A DNA stretch of 64,000 nucleotides from Nitrobacteraceae bacterium AZCC 2146 (lineage in GTDB: Bacteria > Pseudomonadota > Alphaproteobacteria > Rhizobiales > Xanthobacteraceae): positions 2,356,001-2,420,000 of the forward strand of contig JBAGRP010000001.1 in NCBI GenBank assembly GCA_036924855.1. Direction: 5' to 3'. Under the pieces are notes generated by a model, which was given only the letters and a program-made list of their open reading frames with translations, was not told where the DNA came from and made no database searches. Of this stretch, positions 54,741-64,000 are shown one piece after another. A program made the translations under genes and the position numbers. Every line of letters begins with the position of its first letter. The first letter of the stretch is position 1.

Positions 54741-56096
54741 TTAGTAATTTGCCAGCTCTTTCCGCACCCGATCGAGAATCTCCTTCGGCGCCAGCACCAG
54801 TTCCGACCGCGTCAACGGCTCACCGTCGCCTGGGCGGGTGGTGGCGATCATGCCGATCTTGGTCACGGTCAGCTCGTCATGGACGGGATCGCAGCGGTCG
54901 GCTTTGACGCCCTCGATGACCATGAGATCCTCGTCACCGCGGAAACGCGCGGCGAGCGCCCATTCGACTTCGCGGGGATTTTCGATGTCGATGTCGTCAT
55001 CGACTACGGTGACGAGCTTGACCAGATTGACCTGCCCCATCGCCAGCAACACCGCGCGCTTGCCTTCGCCGAGCTTTGGCTTGTGCATCGAGATGACCGC
55101 ATGCAGCCGGCCCATACCACCTTCGGTGATCAGCACACGCTTCACCGCCGGGATCATCCGCTGCAGCGCCTGGCATAACGTCGCACCGATGGCGACGCCG
55201 CCGAGCAGGCAATGCTCGCTGGCATAGCCCGGCAGGATCGCCTGGTAGATCGCATCCCTGCGATGGGTGACGCAGCGAATGCTGCCGCCGATGCCGGCGC
55301 CGTAATTGACGTAAAAACCGTGGAATTCGGAGACAGGCCCCTCCTCGATCAGATCGGCGGGATCGAGTTCGCCTTCGAGCACAATCTCGGCCTGAGCGGG
55401 CACTTCGAGATCGACGGTCCTGCATTTGACCAGTTGCAGTGGTTCGTCCAGCAAACCGCCAATATTGTCGTATTCGTCATCGCCGAGGCCGAGATAGAGT
55501 TGCGAGCCCAGCAGCACCGCGGTGTGGTTACCGATCGCCACCGCGATCTCCAGCTTATGGCCCCGTGCCCTGGCCTTTTCGGCGAGGATGTAGAGATGAT
55601 GATTCTTGGCGATGCCGGCCATGATCCTGGCTCCGCCTTCCAGTCGCAGCCGCGCGATCGAGACATTGCGGCGGCCGGTCTCCGGATCCTTGGCGATGAT
55701 CACGCCGGCGGTGATGTAAGGCCCGGTCTCGCGCTCAAACCAGGTCGGGACCGGCAGCAGTCTTGCGAGATCCACGTTGTCGGTGTGAACGACGTCCTGT
55801 GCCGGGCCGCTCGCGACCACCACCGGCTTGATAGGATCCGTCAGCGCTTGCAGACATCGCGTATCCAGTTGATCCCCAGCGATGCCGAGCCCCTCCGCAA
55901 AGCGTTTTCGCGACGCCAGCAGATTGCCGATCACCGGCAGCGTGCCGGTGTTTTCGAACAGCACCGCGGGCCCGCGGTCGCGCAACGCCAGTACCGCGCC
56001 GAGTTCGAATTTCGGATCGACCTTTCGCGTCACGCGATGCAGTTCGCCGGTCGCGCCCAGCGTAGCAATCAGGCCGCGCATGCTCTGGTCGGTCAT
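54741..56096 (-). CDS. UbiD-family (de)carboxylase
   Basis: 451-aa prFMN-dependent UbiD family enzyme. Motifs are GPYITAGVIIAKDPETGRRNVSIARLRLEGG, EKARARGHKLEIAVAIGNHTAVLLGSQL and GPVSEFHGFYVNYG. It removes or adds CO2 on an unsaturated acid; substrate unknown, and no UbiX flavin prenyltransferase is seen in this window. I prefer the ATG at 56096 to one at 56120 as conservation begins there. It lies 40 bp downstream of the M20 hydrolase stop and is likely cotranscribed. Confidence 0.9.
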   Translation of the reverse strand: MTDQSMRGLIATLGATGELHRVTRKVDPKFELGAVLALRDRGPAVLFENTGTLPVIGNLLASRKRFAEGLGIAGDQLDTRCLQALTDPIKPVVVASGPAQDVVHTDNVDLARLLPVPTWFERETGPYITAGVIIAKDPETGRRNVSIARLRLEGGARIMAGIAKNHHLYILAEKARARGHKLEIAVAIGNHTAVLLGSQLYLGLGDDEYDNIGGLLDEPLQLVKCRTVDLEVPAQAEIVLEGELDPADLIEEGPVSEFHGFYVNYGAGIGGSIRCVTHRRDAIYQAILPGYASEHCLLGGVAIGATLCQALQRMIPAVKRVLITEGGMGRLHAVISMHKPKLGEGKRAVLLAMGQVNLVKLVTVVDDDIDIENPREVEWALAARFRGDEDLMVIEGVKADRCDPVHDELTVTKIGMIATTRPGDGEPLTRSELVLAPKEILDRVRKELANY

Positions 56097-56136
56097 GGAA
56101 ACATCATTTCCTGCGCGCATCGGTCAGCGCGATCGG

Positions 56137-57402
56137 TCAAATATTCTGACCATCGAGCAGCCGGATCGCCTCGTATAGCGTGGCCGCGCCGACCGCTAGT
56201 TGTTCGGGTTCGGACCATTCTTCCGGCGTGTGGCTCTTGCCGGCGCGGCAGGGAATGAACAGCATCGCGCTCGGTCCGATATGCGAGATGAAGGCGGCGT
56301 CGTGGCCGGCACCGGAGGCCAGCGTCGTGGTGGAGTAGCCAAGCTTTTCGGCGCTGCGGCCGAGCAAATCGCGCAGATGCGCATCGCACGGCGCCGGGGG
56401 ATTTTGCGACAGAATGGCAAAGCGCTCGCGATCGACTTTGGCGCGTTCCGCAATCGCCGCGCTCTCGCGGTCGAACAGCGCCACGAACTCATCGACCAGT
56501 GCCGGCTTCTCGGCCCGGATGTCCAGAATCATCCGCGCTCCGCCGGGCACGACGTTGGCGGCATTCGGACTGATCTCCAGCACGCCGGTGGTGGCAACGA
56601 AATGGCCTTCCTTGCGCGCGGCGAAGGCGTGCGCCTGCTGCGCCACCAGCAGCACCAGTTCGGCGGCGGCGAGGCTGGCGTCGCGGCGATATTGCATCAG
56701 CGTGCTGCCGGCGTGATCGGCGGCGCCCTTCAACACAATCTCAACGCGGGTAATACCGGCGATCCCGGTCACCAGGCCAAGGTCGAGCTTGTTGCTTTCC
56801 AGCACGACGCCCTGCTCGATGTGCAGTTCCAGATAACCGGCGATGACCGGCCGCGGCATGCTGGCGATAGCCGCGGGATCGCCGCCGACGCGAACGATAG
56901 CGTCAGACAGCGTCTCCCCCTGCGCGTTGGTGTAGGTCAGCATCTTGGCATCCAATTCACCGACCATGGCGCGGCTGCCGACGCAGGACAGGCCGTATTC
57001 GCTCGGTTCTTCGGCCAGGAAGTCGACGATCTCGATCGGATGCCGGAATTGATAGCCGGAGGCCTGCAGCGCACGCACCGCTTCCAGCGCGGTCAAAATT
57101 CCGGCGGTGCCATCGAAGCGACCGCCGGACGGCACGGTGTCGGAATGCGAGCCCAGCATGATCGGCGGTGCGCCGGCGACGCTGCCTTCAAGCCGTGCGA
57201 TCAGGTTGGCGCCAGCGTCGAGCCGCACGCTCATGCCGGCGCCGAGAAACTGCTGGCGCAGCCAGGCGCGGCCTTCGAGAAAGCGCGGCGAGAAAGAGCG
57301 TCGCGTCCACGGCTTGCCGGGATCGGTGATGACGGCGAGCGCCATCAGGTCATCCCACAGGCGCTGCTGGTCGATGGGCGGTTTTGCGGTGTCTGTCGGC
57401 AT
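56137..57402 (-). CDS. M20-family ureido hydrolase (allantoate amidohydrolase / N-carbamoyl-L-amino acid hydrolase type)
   Basis: 421-aa cytoplasmic dimetal hydrolase (hydantoinase/carbamoylase family). Metal ligands are His86 in GSHSDTVPSGG, Asp97 in GRFDG, Glu131/132 in AEEPSEYG, His194 in ELHIEQG, and a late His near GKSHTPEEWSEP. The GSHSDTV and LELHIEQGVVLE blocks distinguish this branch from aminoacylases. Allantoate (from PuuE) or an N-carbamoyl amino acid are the likely substrates; the urate cluster is about 50 kb away. The ATG at 57402 is where homology starts. Confidence 0.9.
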   Translation of the reverse strand: MPTDTAKPPIDQQRLWDDLMALAVITDPGKPWTRRSFSPRFLEGRAWLRQQFLGAGMSVRLDAGANLIARLEGSVAGAPPIMLGSHSDTVPSGGRFDGTAGILTALEAVRALQASGYQFRHPIEIVDFLAEEPSEYGLSCVGSRAMVGELDAKMLTYTNAQGETLSDAIVRVGGDPAAIASMPRPVIAGYLELHIEQGVVLESNKLDLGLVTGIAGITRVEIVLKGAADHAGSTLMQYRRDASLAAAELVLLVAQQAHAFAARKEGHFVATTGVLEISPNAANVVPGGARMILDIRAEKPALVDEFVALFDRESAAIAERAKVDRERFAILSQNPPAPCDAHLRDLLGRSAEKLGYSTTTLASGAGHDAAFISHIGPSAMLFIPCRAGKSHTPEEWSEPEQLAVGAATLYEAIRLLDGQNI

Positions 57403-57583
57403 GGTCAAAGTTTGAAACTCGCTCGGTTCAATAGCCAATAGCTCTTGCCTAACCGGGGCATCAGAACTGCCAATATCTCGATCTCCGAGATCGGCATCCC
57501 TGATATCCGCGGGGACTGGCGCTTGTGTCGTAATTGTTGAACACTTTGCACGCAATGAATCAAGAAACGAACGGGAGAATGGA

Positions 57584-58330
57584 ATGACTGGCAAGAGCAA
57601 AAAAATCGCATGGGTGACCGGCGGCGGCACCGGCATCGGCAAGGCCGGCGCAGAAGCGCTGCTGGCGGACGGCTGGACGGTGATCCTCTCCGGACGCCGC
57701 GCCGAGGTGCTGAAGGGCGTCGCCGACGAACTCGGCTCCAGGGGTCAGCCGGTCGAGGCGATGGCGCTCGATGTCAGCAATGCCGATGATGTCGGCAAGG
57801 TCGCCAACGCGATTTTGGCCAAACATGGTCGCATTGATCTCCTCGTCAACAGCGCCGGCGTCAACGTGCCGAAGCGCAACTGGGAAGACGTTACCCAGCA
57901 AGGCTGGGACCAGATCGTGGATATCAATCTCAACGGCGTGATGTATTGCATGCGCGCGGTGCTGCCAGCGATGCGCGCTCAAAAGGACGGCTGCATCATC
58001 AATGTCGCCTCCTGGGCGGGCCGCATCGTCTCAAAGATGACCGGGCCGGCCTATACCGCGACCAAGCACGCGGTGCTGGCGCTGACGCACTCCTTCAACA
58101 TGGACGAATGCGTCAACGGCCTGCGCGCGTGCTGCCTGTCGCCGGGCGAGGTCGCGACGCCGATCATGAAGAACCGGCCAGTGCCGCCGAGCGAGGAAGT
58201 GATGGCGCGGATGCTGCAGCCGGACGATCTCGGCCGCACCATCGCCTTCATCGCCAGCATGCCGCCGCATGTCTGCGTCAACGAGGTGTTGATCAGCCCG
58301 ACGTGGAATCGCTCGTTTATGGCAATGTGA
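57584..58330 (+). CDS. Short-chain dehydrogenase/reductase
   Basis: 248-aa classical SDR. Cofactor loop VTGGGTGIGKAG, NSAGVNVP (NAG equivalent), Ser in INVASWAG and the YTATK active site are intact. The ILSGRR start of beta-2 suggests NADP(H) preference. It is divergent from the M20/UbiD pair, with 180 bp between starts. Substrate unknown; a role in the same catabolic context is possible. Confidence 0.9.
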   Translation: MTGKSKKIAWVTGGGTGIGKAGAEALLADGWTVILSGRRAEVLKGVADELGSRGQPVEAMALDVSNADDVGKVANAILAKHGRIDLLVNSAGVNVPKRNWEDVTQQGWDQIVDINLNGVMYCMRAVLPAMRAQKDGCIINVASWAGRIVSKMTGPAYTATKHAVLALTHSFNMDECVNGLRACCLSPGEVATPIMKNRPVPPSEEVMARMLQPDDLGRTIAFIASMPPHVCVNEVLISPTWNRSFMAM

Positions 58331-58335
58331 GGGAG

Positions 58336-59925
58336 TTACTTCCCGCGCGGTTTCGGTGTGAACGGTCCCTGCGGCGCATTGCCGATCAGCGATACACAGG
58401 CCAGTGCCGCGATGGCTAACCATACCGTCAGCCAGAACCCATCGATATAGGCCAGCGTGTTGGCCTCGCGTTGCACCAGGCTGGCCAGCGTGCCGACGCC
58501 GCGCGCTTGGGCCAGGCCGGTGCCATGACTGGCGAAACGGCCGCTCAGTTGCGCGAGAATGCCGGTGACATCGGCATCGCCACTGGCGACGTGCTGGCCG
58601 AGCAGATTGGAATGGATCTGCTCGCGAATTCGCAGCCAGGTGCCCATCAGCGCGATGCCGATCTCGGCGCCGCCGAGCCGCATCACCTGGATATAGGCGG
58701 CGAAGGCGGTAGCGCGGGTCGGATCGGAATTCGACAGCGCGATGATCACGATCGGCAGCAACGTGAAGGACTGCCCGAGCGACTGCAGCAGCACCATCGG
58801 GATGAAATCGCAGAGCGACCAGTCGTGTGTCAGTTGCGTGCCGAGCAGGGCAGCGGCGGCAAAAGCCGACAGACCAATGATCAGCGTCAGTTTCACGTCG
58901 TAATGGCGGACCAGGTAGATCGACAGCGGCACCAGCACGAGCATCGGCAAGATGGCGTAAGTGAGAAACAGCGAACCGGATTGCTCCGGGCGCAATTGTG
59001 CGATGGCGATGAGAAAATTCGGCGCCAGCGACGAATTCGACAGGCCGGTCAGCGTGTACAAAAGGATCACCACCAGCGCGAGACCGATATTGCGCGACAG
59101 CAGCACCTCGGCATGCGCCCATGGCCGCTGCACGAGAGACTCATTGATGAAGAAGCCGACCACTAGCAGCGCGCCGCCCGACAGCAGCGCGACCACGGTG
59201 CCGGAGCCCAGCCAGTCGAGCCGGTTGCCCTGGTCCAGCCCGGCATAGACCATCGCCATCCCCGTCCCGAGCAGCAGCATGCCGCCCCAGTCGGCCTTTT
59301 CGACCAAGTCCTTGTTCACCGGCTCATGTGGCGTACCGAGATAGACGAACAGCGCCAGCAACGGCGCAATGATCACATCCTGCCAGAACAGCCATTGCCA
59401 GCCGATGTGGTCCACATAGAAACCAACCAGCGAGATGCCGGAATTCAGCGTGAAGCCGACGCGGATCGAATAGATCGCGATCGCCGGCAGCCACCATTTC
59501 ATCGGCAGATTGCGAAAGATGATCAGCAGCGTCGCCGGAACGAAGGTGCCCAGGAACAACCCATGGAGGATGTTGAGCACCATCAGGAGATTGTAGTCGC
59601 GAACCAAGGGGATGATCAGCGAGATCACCGCGTAAACGAGGGCCGGAATGCCGAGCACCCGGCGTAGCCCGAACGCCGTCGCCATCCAGGCCACCGCCGG
59701 TGCGATGAAGATTTGCGATGCGGTCGCGGCAGTGCTGAGCCAGGCGCCCTCGTCAAAGCTCAGCGACATCGCGCCACGAATATCGGGCAGGCCGATCGAG
59801 AACAGCCGCGTGTCGAAATTGGCGAGGAACGCCCCGAGCAAAACCGCGCCGACCGCGAAGATCGGCCGGTGCGAGATTCCGCCGGTCGAGACCGGGCCGC
59901 TTTCGATGACCTTATTTTCCGCCAT
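58336..59925 (-). CDS. MFS drug-efflux transporter, DHA2 (EmrB) type
   Basis: 529-aa inner-membrane transporter with fourteen hydrophobic helices. LFSIGLPDIRGAMSLSFDEGAWLSTAATASQIFIAPAVAWMATAFGLRRVL and the VHQWLFWQD-like IGWQWLFWQDVIIAPLL block fit EmrB/QacA. It works with the adjacent HlyD-like protein as a proton-driven efflux pair; the outer-membrane partner is not in the window. The start overlaps the HlyD gene by 14 bp. Confidence 0.91.
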   Translation of the reverse strand: MAENKVIESGPVSTGGISHRPIFAVGAVLLGAFLANFDTRLFSIGLPDIRGAMSLSFDEGAWLSTAATASQIFIAPAVAWMATAFGLRRVLGIPALVYAVISLIIPLVRDYNLLMVLNILHGLFLGTFVPATLLIIFRNLPMKWWLPAIAIYSIRVGFTLNSGISLVGFYVDHIGWQWLFWQDVIIAPLLALFVYLGTPHEPVNKDLVEKADWGGMLLLGTGMAMVYAGLDQGNRLDWLGSGTVVALLSGGALLVVGFFINESLVQRPWAHAEVLLSRNIGLALVVILLYTLTGLSNSSLAPNFLIAIAQLRPEQSGSLFLTYAILPMLVLVPLSIYLVRHYDVKLTLIIGLSAFAAAALLGTQLTHDWSLCDFIPMVLLQSLGQSFTLLPIVIIALSNSDPTRATAFAAYIQVMRLGGAEIGIALMGTWLRIREQIHSNLLGQHVASGDADVTGILAQLSGRFASHGTGLAQARGVGTLASLVQREANTLAYIDGFWLTVWLAIAALACVSLIGNAPQGPFTPKPRGK

Positions 59926-61024
59926 TGCCGCCGGCCGCCGGCTCGTCGGTATTGATGCTTGCGGTCACCGACATGCCCGGCAACAGGCGCTCGAGCAATG
60001 GCTGGCCCTTGTCGAGTACGATCCGCACTGGCACGCGCTGCACCACCTTGGTGAAATTGCCGGTGGCGTTGTCCGGCGGCAGCAGCGCGAATTGCGATCC
60101 GCTGGCCGGCGAGATGCGCTCGACACGGCCTCGCAGCGTCTCGTTGGAAAACGTATCGACGACGATCTCGACTGGCTGGCCGGGTTTTACCCGCGTCAGC
60201 TGGGTTTCCTTGTAGTTGGCGATCACATAGACGTTCGGCAGCGGCACCACGCTGATCAGACTGCTGCCAACGTTGACATAATCGCCGGGCTGCACCTGCC
60301 GTTCGCTGACCACGCCATCGAACGGCGCGATGATTCTGGTGTAACCGAGCCGCAGTTTCGCGGCATCGAGCGCAGCCTTGGCGCCAAGCAAATCCGCGGC
60401 GCGCTGTTTTCGCGTTCCGGCCAGCACTTCCAGCTGGTGACGCTGCGCGGCGATGATGGCGCCGCTGGCTTTCACATCGGCCTGCGCCTTGGCATAGGCG
60501 GCGATGGCCTGTTCGAATTTCTGCCGCGTCCCGGCTTCGGTTTTGGTCAGCGATTGCTGGCGCTCCTGCTCCTGCTGCGCCTCGACTTCCAGCGCCTGCG
60601 CAGACACCCGCTGCGCCTCCGCCTGCGCGATAGTGGCGTATTGCAGCTCGACCTGATTGGCGAGGTTGTCGAGCGCGGCCTGCGCGCCGGCAACGCCGGC
60701 TTCCGCCTGTGCGACCTGTGCCTCGTAATCCGCGGGATCGATCTGGATCAGGAGATCGCCCGCCTTGACGTGCTGGAAATCATTGACGGCGACGGCCTTC
60801 ACGGCGCCGGCGACCCGGCTGCTCAGCCGGGTCGTCTGCGCGCGGATATAGGCGTCATTGGTGGTCTGCACCGCGCGGTTGCCGACCCAGACATCCCAGC
60901 GCATGGTGGCCAGGATGATGAAAACCGCCACGGCGAACACGGCAAGCAGCGGGATTGCGAGGCGGCGCCATGCCTGTTGCGCTGGCGTCAGCGCGGGCGC
61001 CTGGGTCGGATCAACCTGAGACAT
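59912..61024 (-). CDS. HlyD/EmrA-family membrane fusion protein
   Basis: 370-aa periplasmic adaptor anchored by one N-terminal helix (RLAIPLLAVFAVAVFIILATM). Lipoyl-like halves appear at TTNDAYIRAQTTRLSSRVAGAVKAVAVNDFQHVKAGDLLIQIDP and later VVPLPNVYVIANYKETQL; between them is an Ala/Gln/Glu-rich coiled-coil segment. It pairs with the downstream MFS pump. The ATG at 61024 precedes the Pro/Gln-rich cytosolic start; the longer frame to 61075 is unlikely. Confidence 0.92.
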   Translation of the reverse strand: MSQVDPTQAPALTPAQQAWRRLAIPLLAVFAVAVFIILATMRWDVWVGNRAVQTTNDAYIRAQTTRLSSRVAGAVKAVAVNDFQHVKAGDLLIQIDPADYEAQVAQAEAGVAGAQAALDNLANQVELQYATIAQAEAQRVSAQALEVEAQQEQERQQSLTKTEAGTRQKFEQAIAAYAKAQADVKASGAIIAAQRHQLEVLAGTRKQRAADLLGAKAALDAAKLRLGYTRIIAPFDGVVSERQVQPGDYVNVGSSLISVVPLPNVYVIANYKETQLTRVKPGQPVEIVVDTFSNETLRGRVERISPASGSQFALLPPDNATGNFTKVVQRVPVRIVLDKGQPLLERLLPGMSVTASINTDEPAAGGNGGK

Positions 61025-61164
61025 CGCTCTCGTTCCCCAAATCGATGGAAGCGGACTGCCTCTTTCCCACGCCATCCCTGGAGATTCAACACCTCGCGTT
61101 TCATCGGCCGGTGATTTTCGCGGCGCTTCGCGAAATACACCGGCCTCGTGCCAATCCTCCCCGA

Positions 61165-63360
61165 CTACGAAGCGGACTTCAACTGCGACGTATCGATCGG
61201 CAACTTGCGCAGGCGCTTGCCGGTCAGGTTGAAGATCGCATTAACCACGGCCGGCGCGATCGTCGCGGTGCCAGGCTCGCCGATGCCACCAGGTTCTTCG
61301 TGGCTGTCGATCAGGTGAACCTCAATGGTCGGCACCTCGTTGATGCGCATCGCCTGATAACTATCGAAGTTGCCCTGCTCGACGCGGCCATCCTTCAGCG
61401 TGATCTCGCCATAGAGCGCGGCGGTCAGTCCGAACAGGATGCCGCCTTCCATCTGCGCCTTGATCGTGTCGGGGTTGATCATCTGGCCGCAATCGACGGC
61501 GCAGACCACGCGCTCGACCTTGACCTGGCCATCCTTGCCCACAGAAACTTCGGCGACCTGCGCAATATAGCTGCCGAAACCGAACACCACCGAAACGCCG
61601 CGGCCTTTGCCCGCTGGTAACGGCCTGAACCAATTGGCCTTGTCGGCGACGAGATCGAGCACCGCTTTGGCCCGCGGGGATTTATCCAGGAGCGCACGGC
61701 GATAGGCGACCGGATCCTGCTTCGCCGTGGCCGCCAGTTCATCGATAAAACCTTCGACCATGAAAGCATTATGCGTGGTGCCGACGCCGCGCCACCAGCC
61801 GGTGGTCAAGCCCGCCGGCGGCTCATGACGGACGTAGTCGACAAGCAGGTTGTCGAAATTGTAGGGACCGGAACCGGCTTCAACGGCATCTGAATCGAGG
61901 CCGTCCTTGAAAAACGGCGGTGCCCAGCGTGCGAGGATCGAAGAGCCGACGACGCGGTGGCCGAATGCGACGGGCTTACCCTTATCATCGAGACCAGCGC
62001 TCAGCGTGTCGTAATAATAAGGACGGTAAATGTCATGCTGGATGTCTTCCTCGCGGGTCCAGATCACCTTGACAGGAAAATCAACCTGTTTGGCGATCTG
62101 CACGGCCTGGGTGACACCATCGACGTCAAGCCGACGGCCGAAGCCGCCACCGAGCAAATGGTTGTGCACCTTGACCTTGTCGAGCGGCAGGCCGGTGACC
62201 GCCGCCGCTGTGGCTTGCGCGCGCGACACCACCTGCGTGCCGACCCAGACCTCGCAGCCATCCTTGCTGACATGCACGGTGCAATTCATCGGCTCCATCG
62301 TCGCATGGGCCAGGAACGGCATCTGATAGACTACGTCCAGTTTCGTTGTCGCAGCCGCGATTGCCTTTGCGGTATCGCCCTGCTTGACGGCAACGACGCC
62401 ATCCCTGGTCGAGGCATCCTTCATCTGCTGCACCATGTCGGCGCTGGAGAATTTGGCGTTGGCCCCCTCATCCCATGTGACGACCAGCGCTTCGAGGCCC
62501 TTCTTCGCCGCGCCCATGTGGTCGGCGATCACGGCGACGGCGTTGTCGAGTTTGACGATTTTGATCACGCCCTTGACCGCCTTGGCCTTGCTGTCATCGA
62601 CGCTGCCGAGCTTGCCGCCGATCACCGGACATGCCGCAACCGTTGCGATCTTCATGCCCGGCACCTTGGTGTCGATCCCATATTCGGCCGATCCGTTGAC
62701 CTTGCCGGGGCTGTCAGTGCGCTTCGCCGAAGTGCCGATCAGGGTGAAATCCTTGCGGTCCTTGAGCGCGACATTGGCGGGGACAGCGAGCTTCGCGGCC
62801 TGATCGACCAGTTTGCCATAGGCCAGCTTGCGGCCGGAGGCGGCGTGAATCACCTCGCCCTTAGCGGCATGACATGATGCGGCATCGACCTTCCAGGTCG
62901 CCGCCGCTGCTGCAATCAGCATGGTCCTTGCCGTGGCGCCCGCGACTCGCAGCGGCTTCCAGAAGCCGCGCACCGAGGTGGAGCCACCGGTGACCTGAAA
63001 GCCGATCAGCGGATTGCCGTAGAGCTTGTCATCCGGCGGCGCGTGTTCGAGCTTCACCTTCGACAACTCGACTTCGAGCTCCTCCGCGATCAACATCGGC
63101 ATCGAGGTGTAGGTGCCCTGCCCCATCTCAACCTGATTCATGACCAGGGTGACCTGGCCGTCGCGGCCGATGCGGACGAAGGCGTTCGGTGCAAAGCTCA
63201 CCGCGTCGGCAGCTTCGGCACCGGCGATCCAGCTGGGCATGCTGATGCTCAGCAACAACCCGCCGCCTGCGGCAGCGCCGGCGGTGAGCAGGGTCCGACG
63301 CGACAGACGCACCGCCAATGCATCGGTGATAGTTTCGCGATCAATCAATTTATCGAACAT
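61165..63360 (-). CDS. Molybdenum hydroxylase beta subunit, isoquinoline 1-oxidoreductase type
   Basis: 731-aa large subunit of the IorB-like branch (aldehyde/isoquinoline oxidoreductases). A twin-arginine-type N-terminus ([20 protein letters not shown]) suggests export folded with cofactor. [27 protein letters not shown], the [16 protein letters not shown] motif and [20 protein letters not shown], and the near-terminal [16 protein letters not shown] (catalytic Glu) are diagnostic. The ATG at 63360 follows the alpha subunit stop by 4 bp. The usual cytochrome c partner is not visible on this side. Confidence 0.93.
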   Translation of the reverse strand: MFDKLIDRETITDALAVRLSRRTLLTAGAAAGGGLLLSISMPSWIAGAEAADAVSFAPNAFVRIGRDGQVTLVMNQVEMGQGTYTSMPMLIAEELEVELSKVKLEHAPPDDKLYGNPLIGFQVTGGSTSVRGFWKPLRVAGATARTMLIAAAAATWKVDAASCHAAKGEVIHAASGRKLAYGKLVDQAAKLAVPANVALKDRKDFTLIGTSAKRTDSPGKVNGSAEYGIDTKVPGMKIATVAACPVIGGKLGSVDDSKAKAVKGVIKIVKLDNAVAVIADHMGAAKKGLEALVVTWDEGANAKFSSADMVQQMKDASTRDGVVAVKQGDTAKAIAAATTKLDVVYQMPFLAHATMEPMNCTVHVSKDGCEVWVGTQVVSRAQATAAAVTGLPLDKVKVHNHLLGGGFGRRLDVDGVTQAVQIAKQVDFPVKVIWTREEDIQHDIYRPYYYDTLSAGLDDKGKPVAFGHRVVGSSILARWAPPFFKDGLDSDAVEAGSGPYNFDNLLVDYVRHEPPAGLTTGWWRGVGTTHNAFMVEGFIDELAATAKQDPVAYRRALLDKSPRAKAVLDLVADKANWFRPLPAGKGRGVSVVFGFGSYIAQVAEVSVGKDGQVKVERVVCAVDCGQMINPDTIKAQMEGGILFGLTAALYGEITLKDGRVEQGNFDSYQAMRINEVPTIEVHLIDSHEEPGGIGEPGTATIAPAVVNAIFNLTGKRLRKLPIDTSQLKSAS

Positions 63361-63364
63361 GATG

Positions 63365-63844
63365 TCAGCCCTTCTGTCCGTTGGTCGCAGGCGTGGCGGC
63401 GGCGTGCTTGATGGCTTCGCGAATCCGGACATAGGTGCCGCAGCGGCAGATGTTGCCCGACATGGCCTCGTCGATGTCGCTGTCCTTGGGGCTCGGATTG
63501 CTGGCCAGCAGCGCCGTCGCCGACATGATCTGGCCGGACTGGCAATAACCGCATTGCACGACTTCGAGATCGAGCCAGGCCTTCTGGATCTTGGCGCCGG
63601 CCGGCGTCTTGCCGATCGCCTCGATGGTGGTGATTTTGGTGTCGCCGACGCTGTCGATCGGGGTGATGCAGGAGCGGATCGCGCTGCCATCCTGATGCAC
63701 CGTGCAGGCGCCGCACAGTGCCGCGCCGCAGCCAAATTTGGTACCTGTCATGCCGAGCACGTCGCGCAGCACCCAGAGCAAGGGCGTGTCGCTGTCGACA
63801 TCGACGGTGCGGCTGACGCCGTTGACGTTGATCTTGTAGGGCAT
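63365..63844 (-). CDS. Molybdenum hydroxylase alpha ([2Fe-2S]) subunit, isoquinoline 1-oxidoreductase type
   Basis: 159-aa iron-sulfur subunit. Motifs [18 protein letters not shown] and [15 protein letters not shown] with [13 protein letters not shown] bind the two [2Fe-2S] clusters. The CGACTV and CRCGT forms match IorA-type proteins rather than XdhA. It has no Tat signal of its own, so it would be exported with the beta subunit. A CGGAGATTT ribosome region precedes the ATG; the promoter should be in the 63845-64000 stretch, in which I see nothing more specific. Confidence 0.94.
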   Translation of the reverse strand: MPYKINVNGVSRTVDVDSDTPLLWVLRDVLGMTGTKFGCGAALCGACTVHQDGSAIRSCITPIDSVGDTKITTIEAIGKTPAGAKIQKAWLDLEVVQCGYCQSGQIMSATALLASNPSPKDSDIDEAMSGNICRCGTYVRIREAIKHAAATPATNGQKG

Positions 63845-64000
63845 GGAAATCTCCGAAGATGCTCGATGCTTTGCGCGGCTGCAAAGATCATCTGCAACTC
63901 GCCGGCAAGTCAGATGCCGAAGGTGCAGGGTTGAATGGTATGATGGTTAGAATTCTTCTTGGCGGAACATAGCGCGCAAAATTGAATCTTGGAAAGCGCC

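Overview
The window is GC-rich chromosomal DNA, most likely from an alphaproteobacterium of the Bradyrhizobium/Rhodopseudomonas group (Nitrobacteraceae). This is inferred from the gene content: several NMT1/TauA-type ABC importers, CoxMSL-type molybdenum hydroxylases, an aerobic CobN/CobW/CobO cobalamin set, and intergenic palindromic repeats beginning GTCATTCCGGGATGCGC or GTCATTGCGAGG. I see no rRNA, tRNA, CRISPR array, transposase or phage gene. Nearly all the sequence is protein-coding, with short gene spacings and many 1-4 bp start/stop overlaps.

Layout. (1) 1-5179: purine (urate/ureide) catabolism: the end of an NCS2 purine permease, an orphan ModA-like binding protein, a fused OHCU-decarboxylase/HIU-hydrolase, allantoinase PuuE, a DUF3830 protein and a formamidase. 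(2) 5466-9354: an NMT1-type ABC importer. (3) 9676-14225: a three-subunit molybdenum hydroxylase plus an NmrA-like protein. (4) 14417-25618: a convergent minus-strand array of LysR regulator, hyuA, hyuB (frameshifted), GST, barbiturase/cyanurate-hydrolase family enzyme, ABC importer and amidase. Regions 3 and 4 together contain candidates for each step of an oxidative pyrimidine route (uracil to barbiturate to ureidomalonate to malonate and urea). (5) 25773-28666: two small proteins, metY and an alpha/beta hydrolase. (6) 28718-45779: a cobalamin island with two B12 riboswitches, uptake genes btuBCDF and synthesis genes cobC, cobD(cbiB), cobQ, cobO, cobN, cobW, cobU, DUF1636, cobT and cobS. (7) 45772-48259: a phosphatase and a divergent ClC channel. 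(8) 48283-54632: a TetR-controlled module holding an ABC importer, an epimerase-like protein, a GNAT and a DHDPS-family aldolase, with a perfect 22-bp palindromic operator. (9) 54741-63844: UbiD, an M20 ureido-hydrolase, an SDR, an MFS/HlyD efflux pair and an IorAB-type molybdenum hydroxylase.

The unifying theme is uptake and breakdown of nitrogen heterocycles and cyclic amides: three NMT1-type importers, two molybdenum hydroxylases, a hydantoinase pair, a ring-opening amidohydrolase, an amidase, a formamidase and an M20 ureido-hydrolase. The two least-described parts are the 9.7-25.6 kb putative oxidative pyrimidine block and the 48.3-54.6 kb TetR module. Substrates were not tested and family assignments are from reading the translated sequence, not from a database search.
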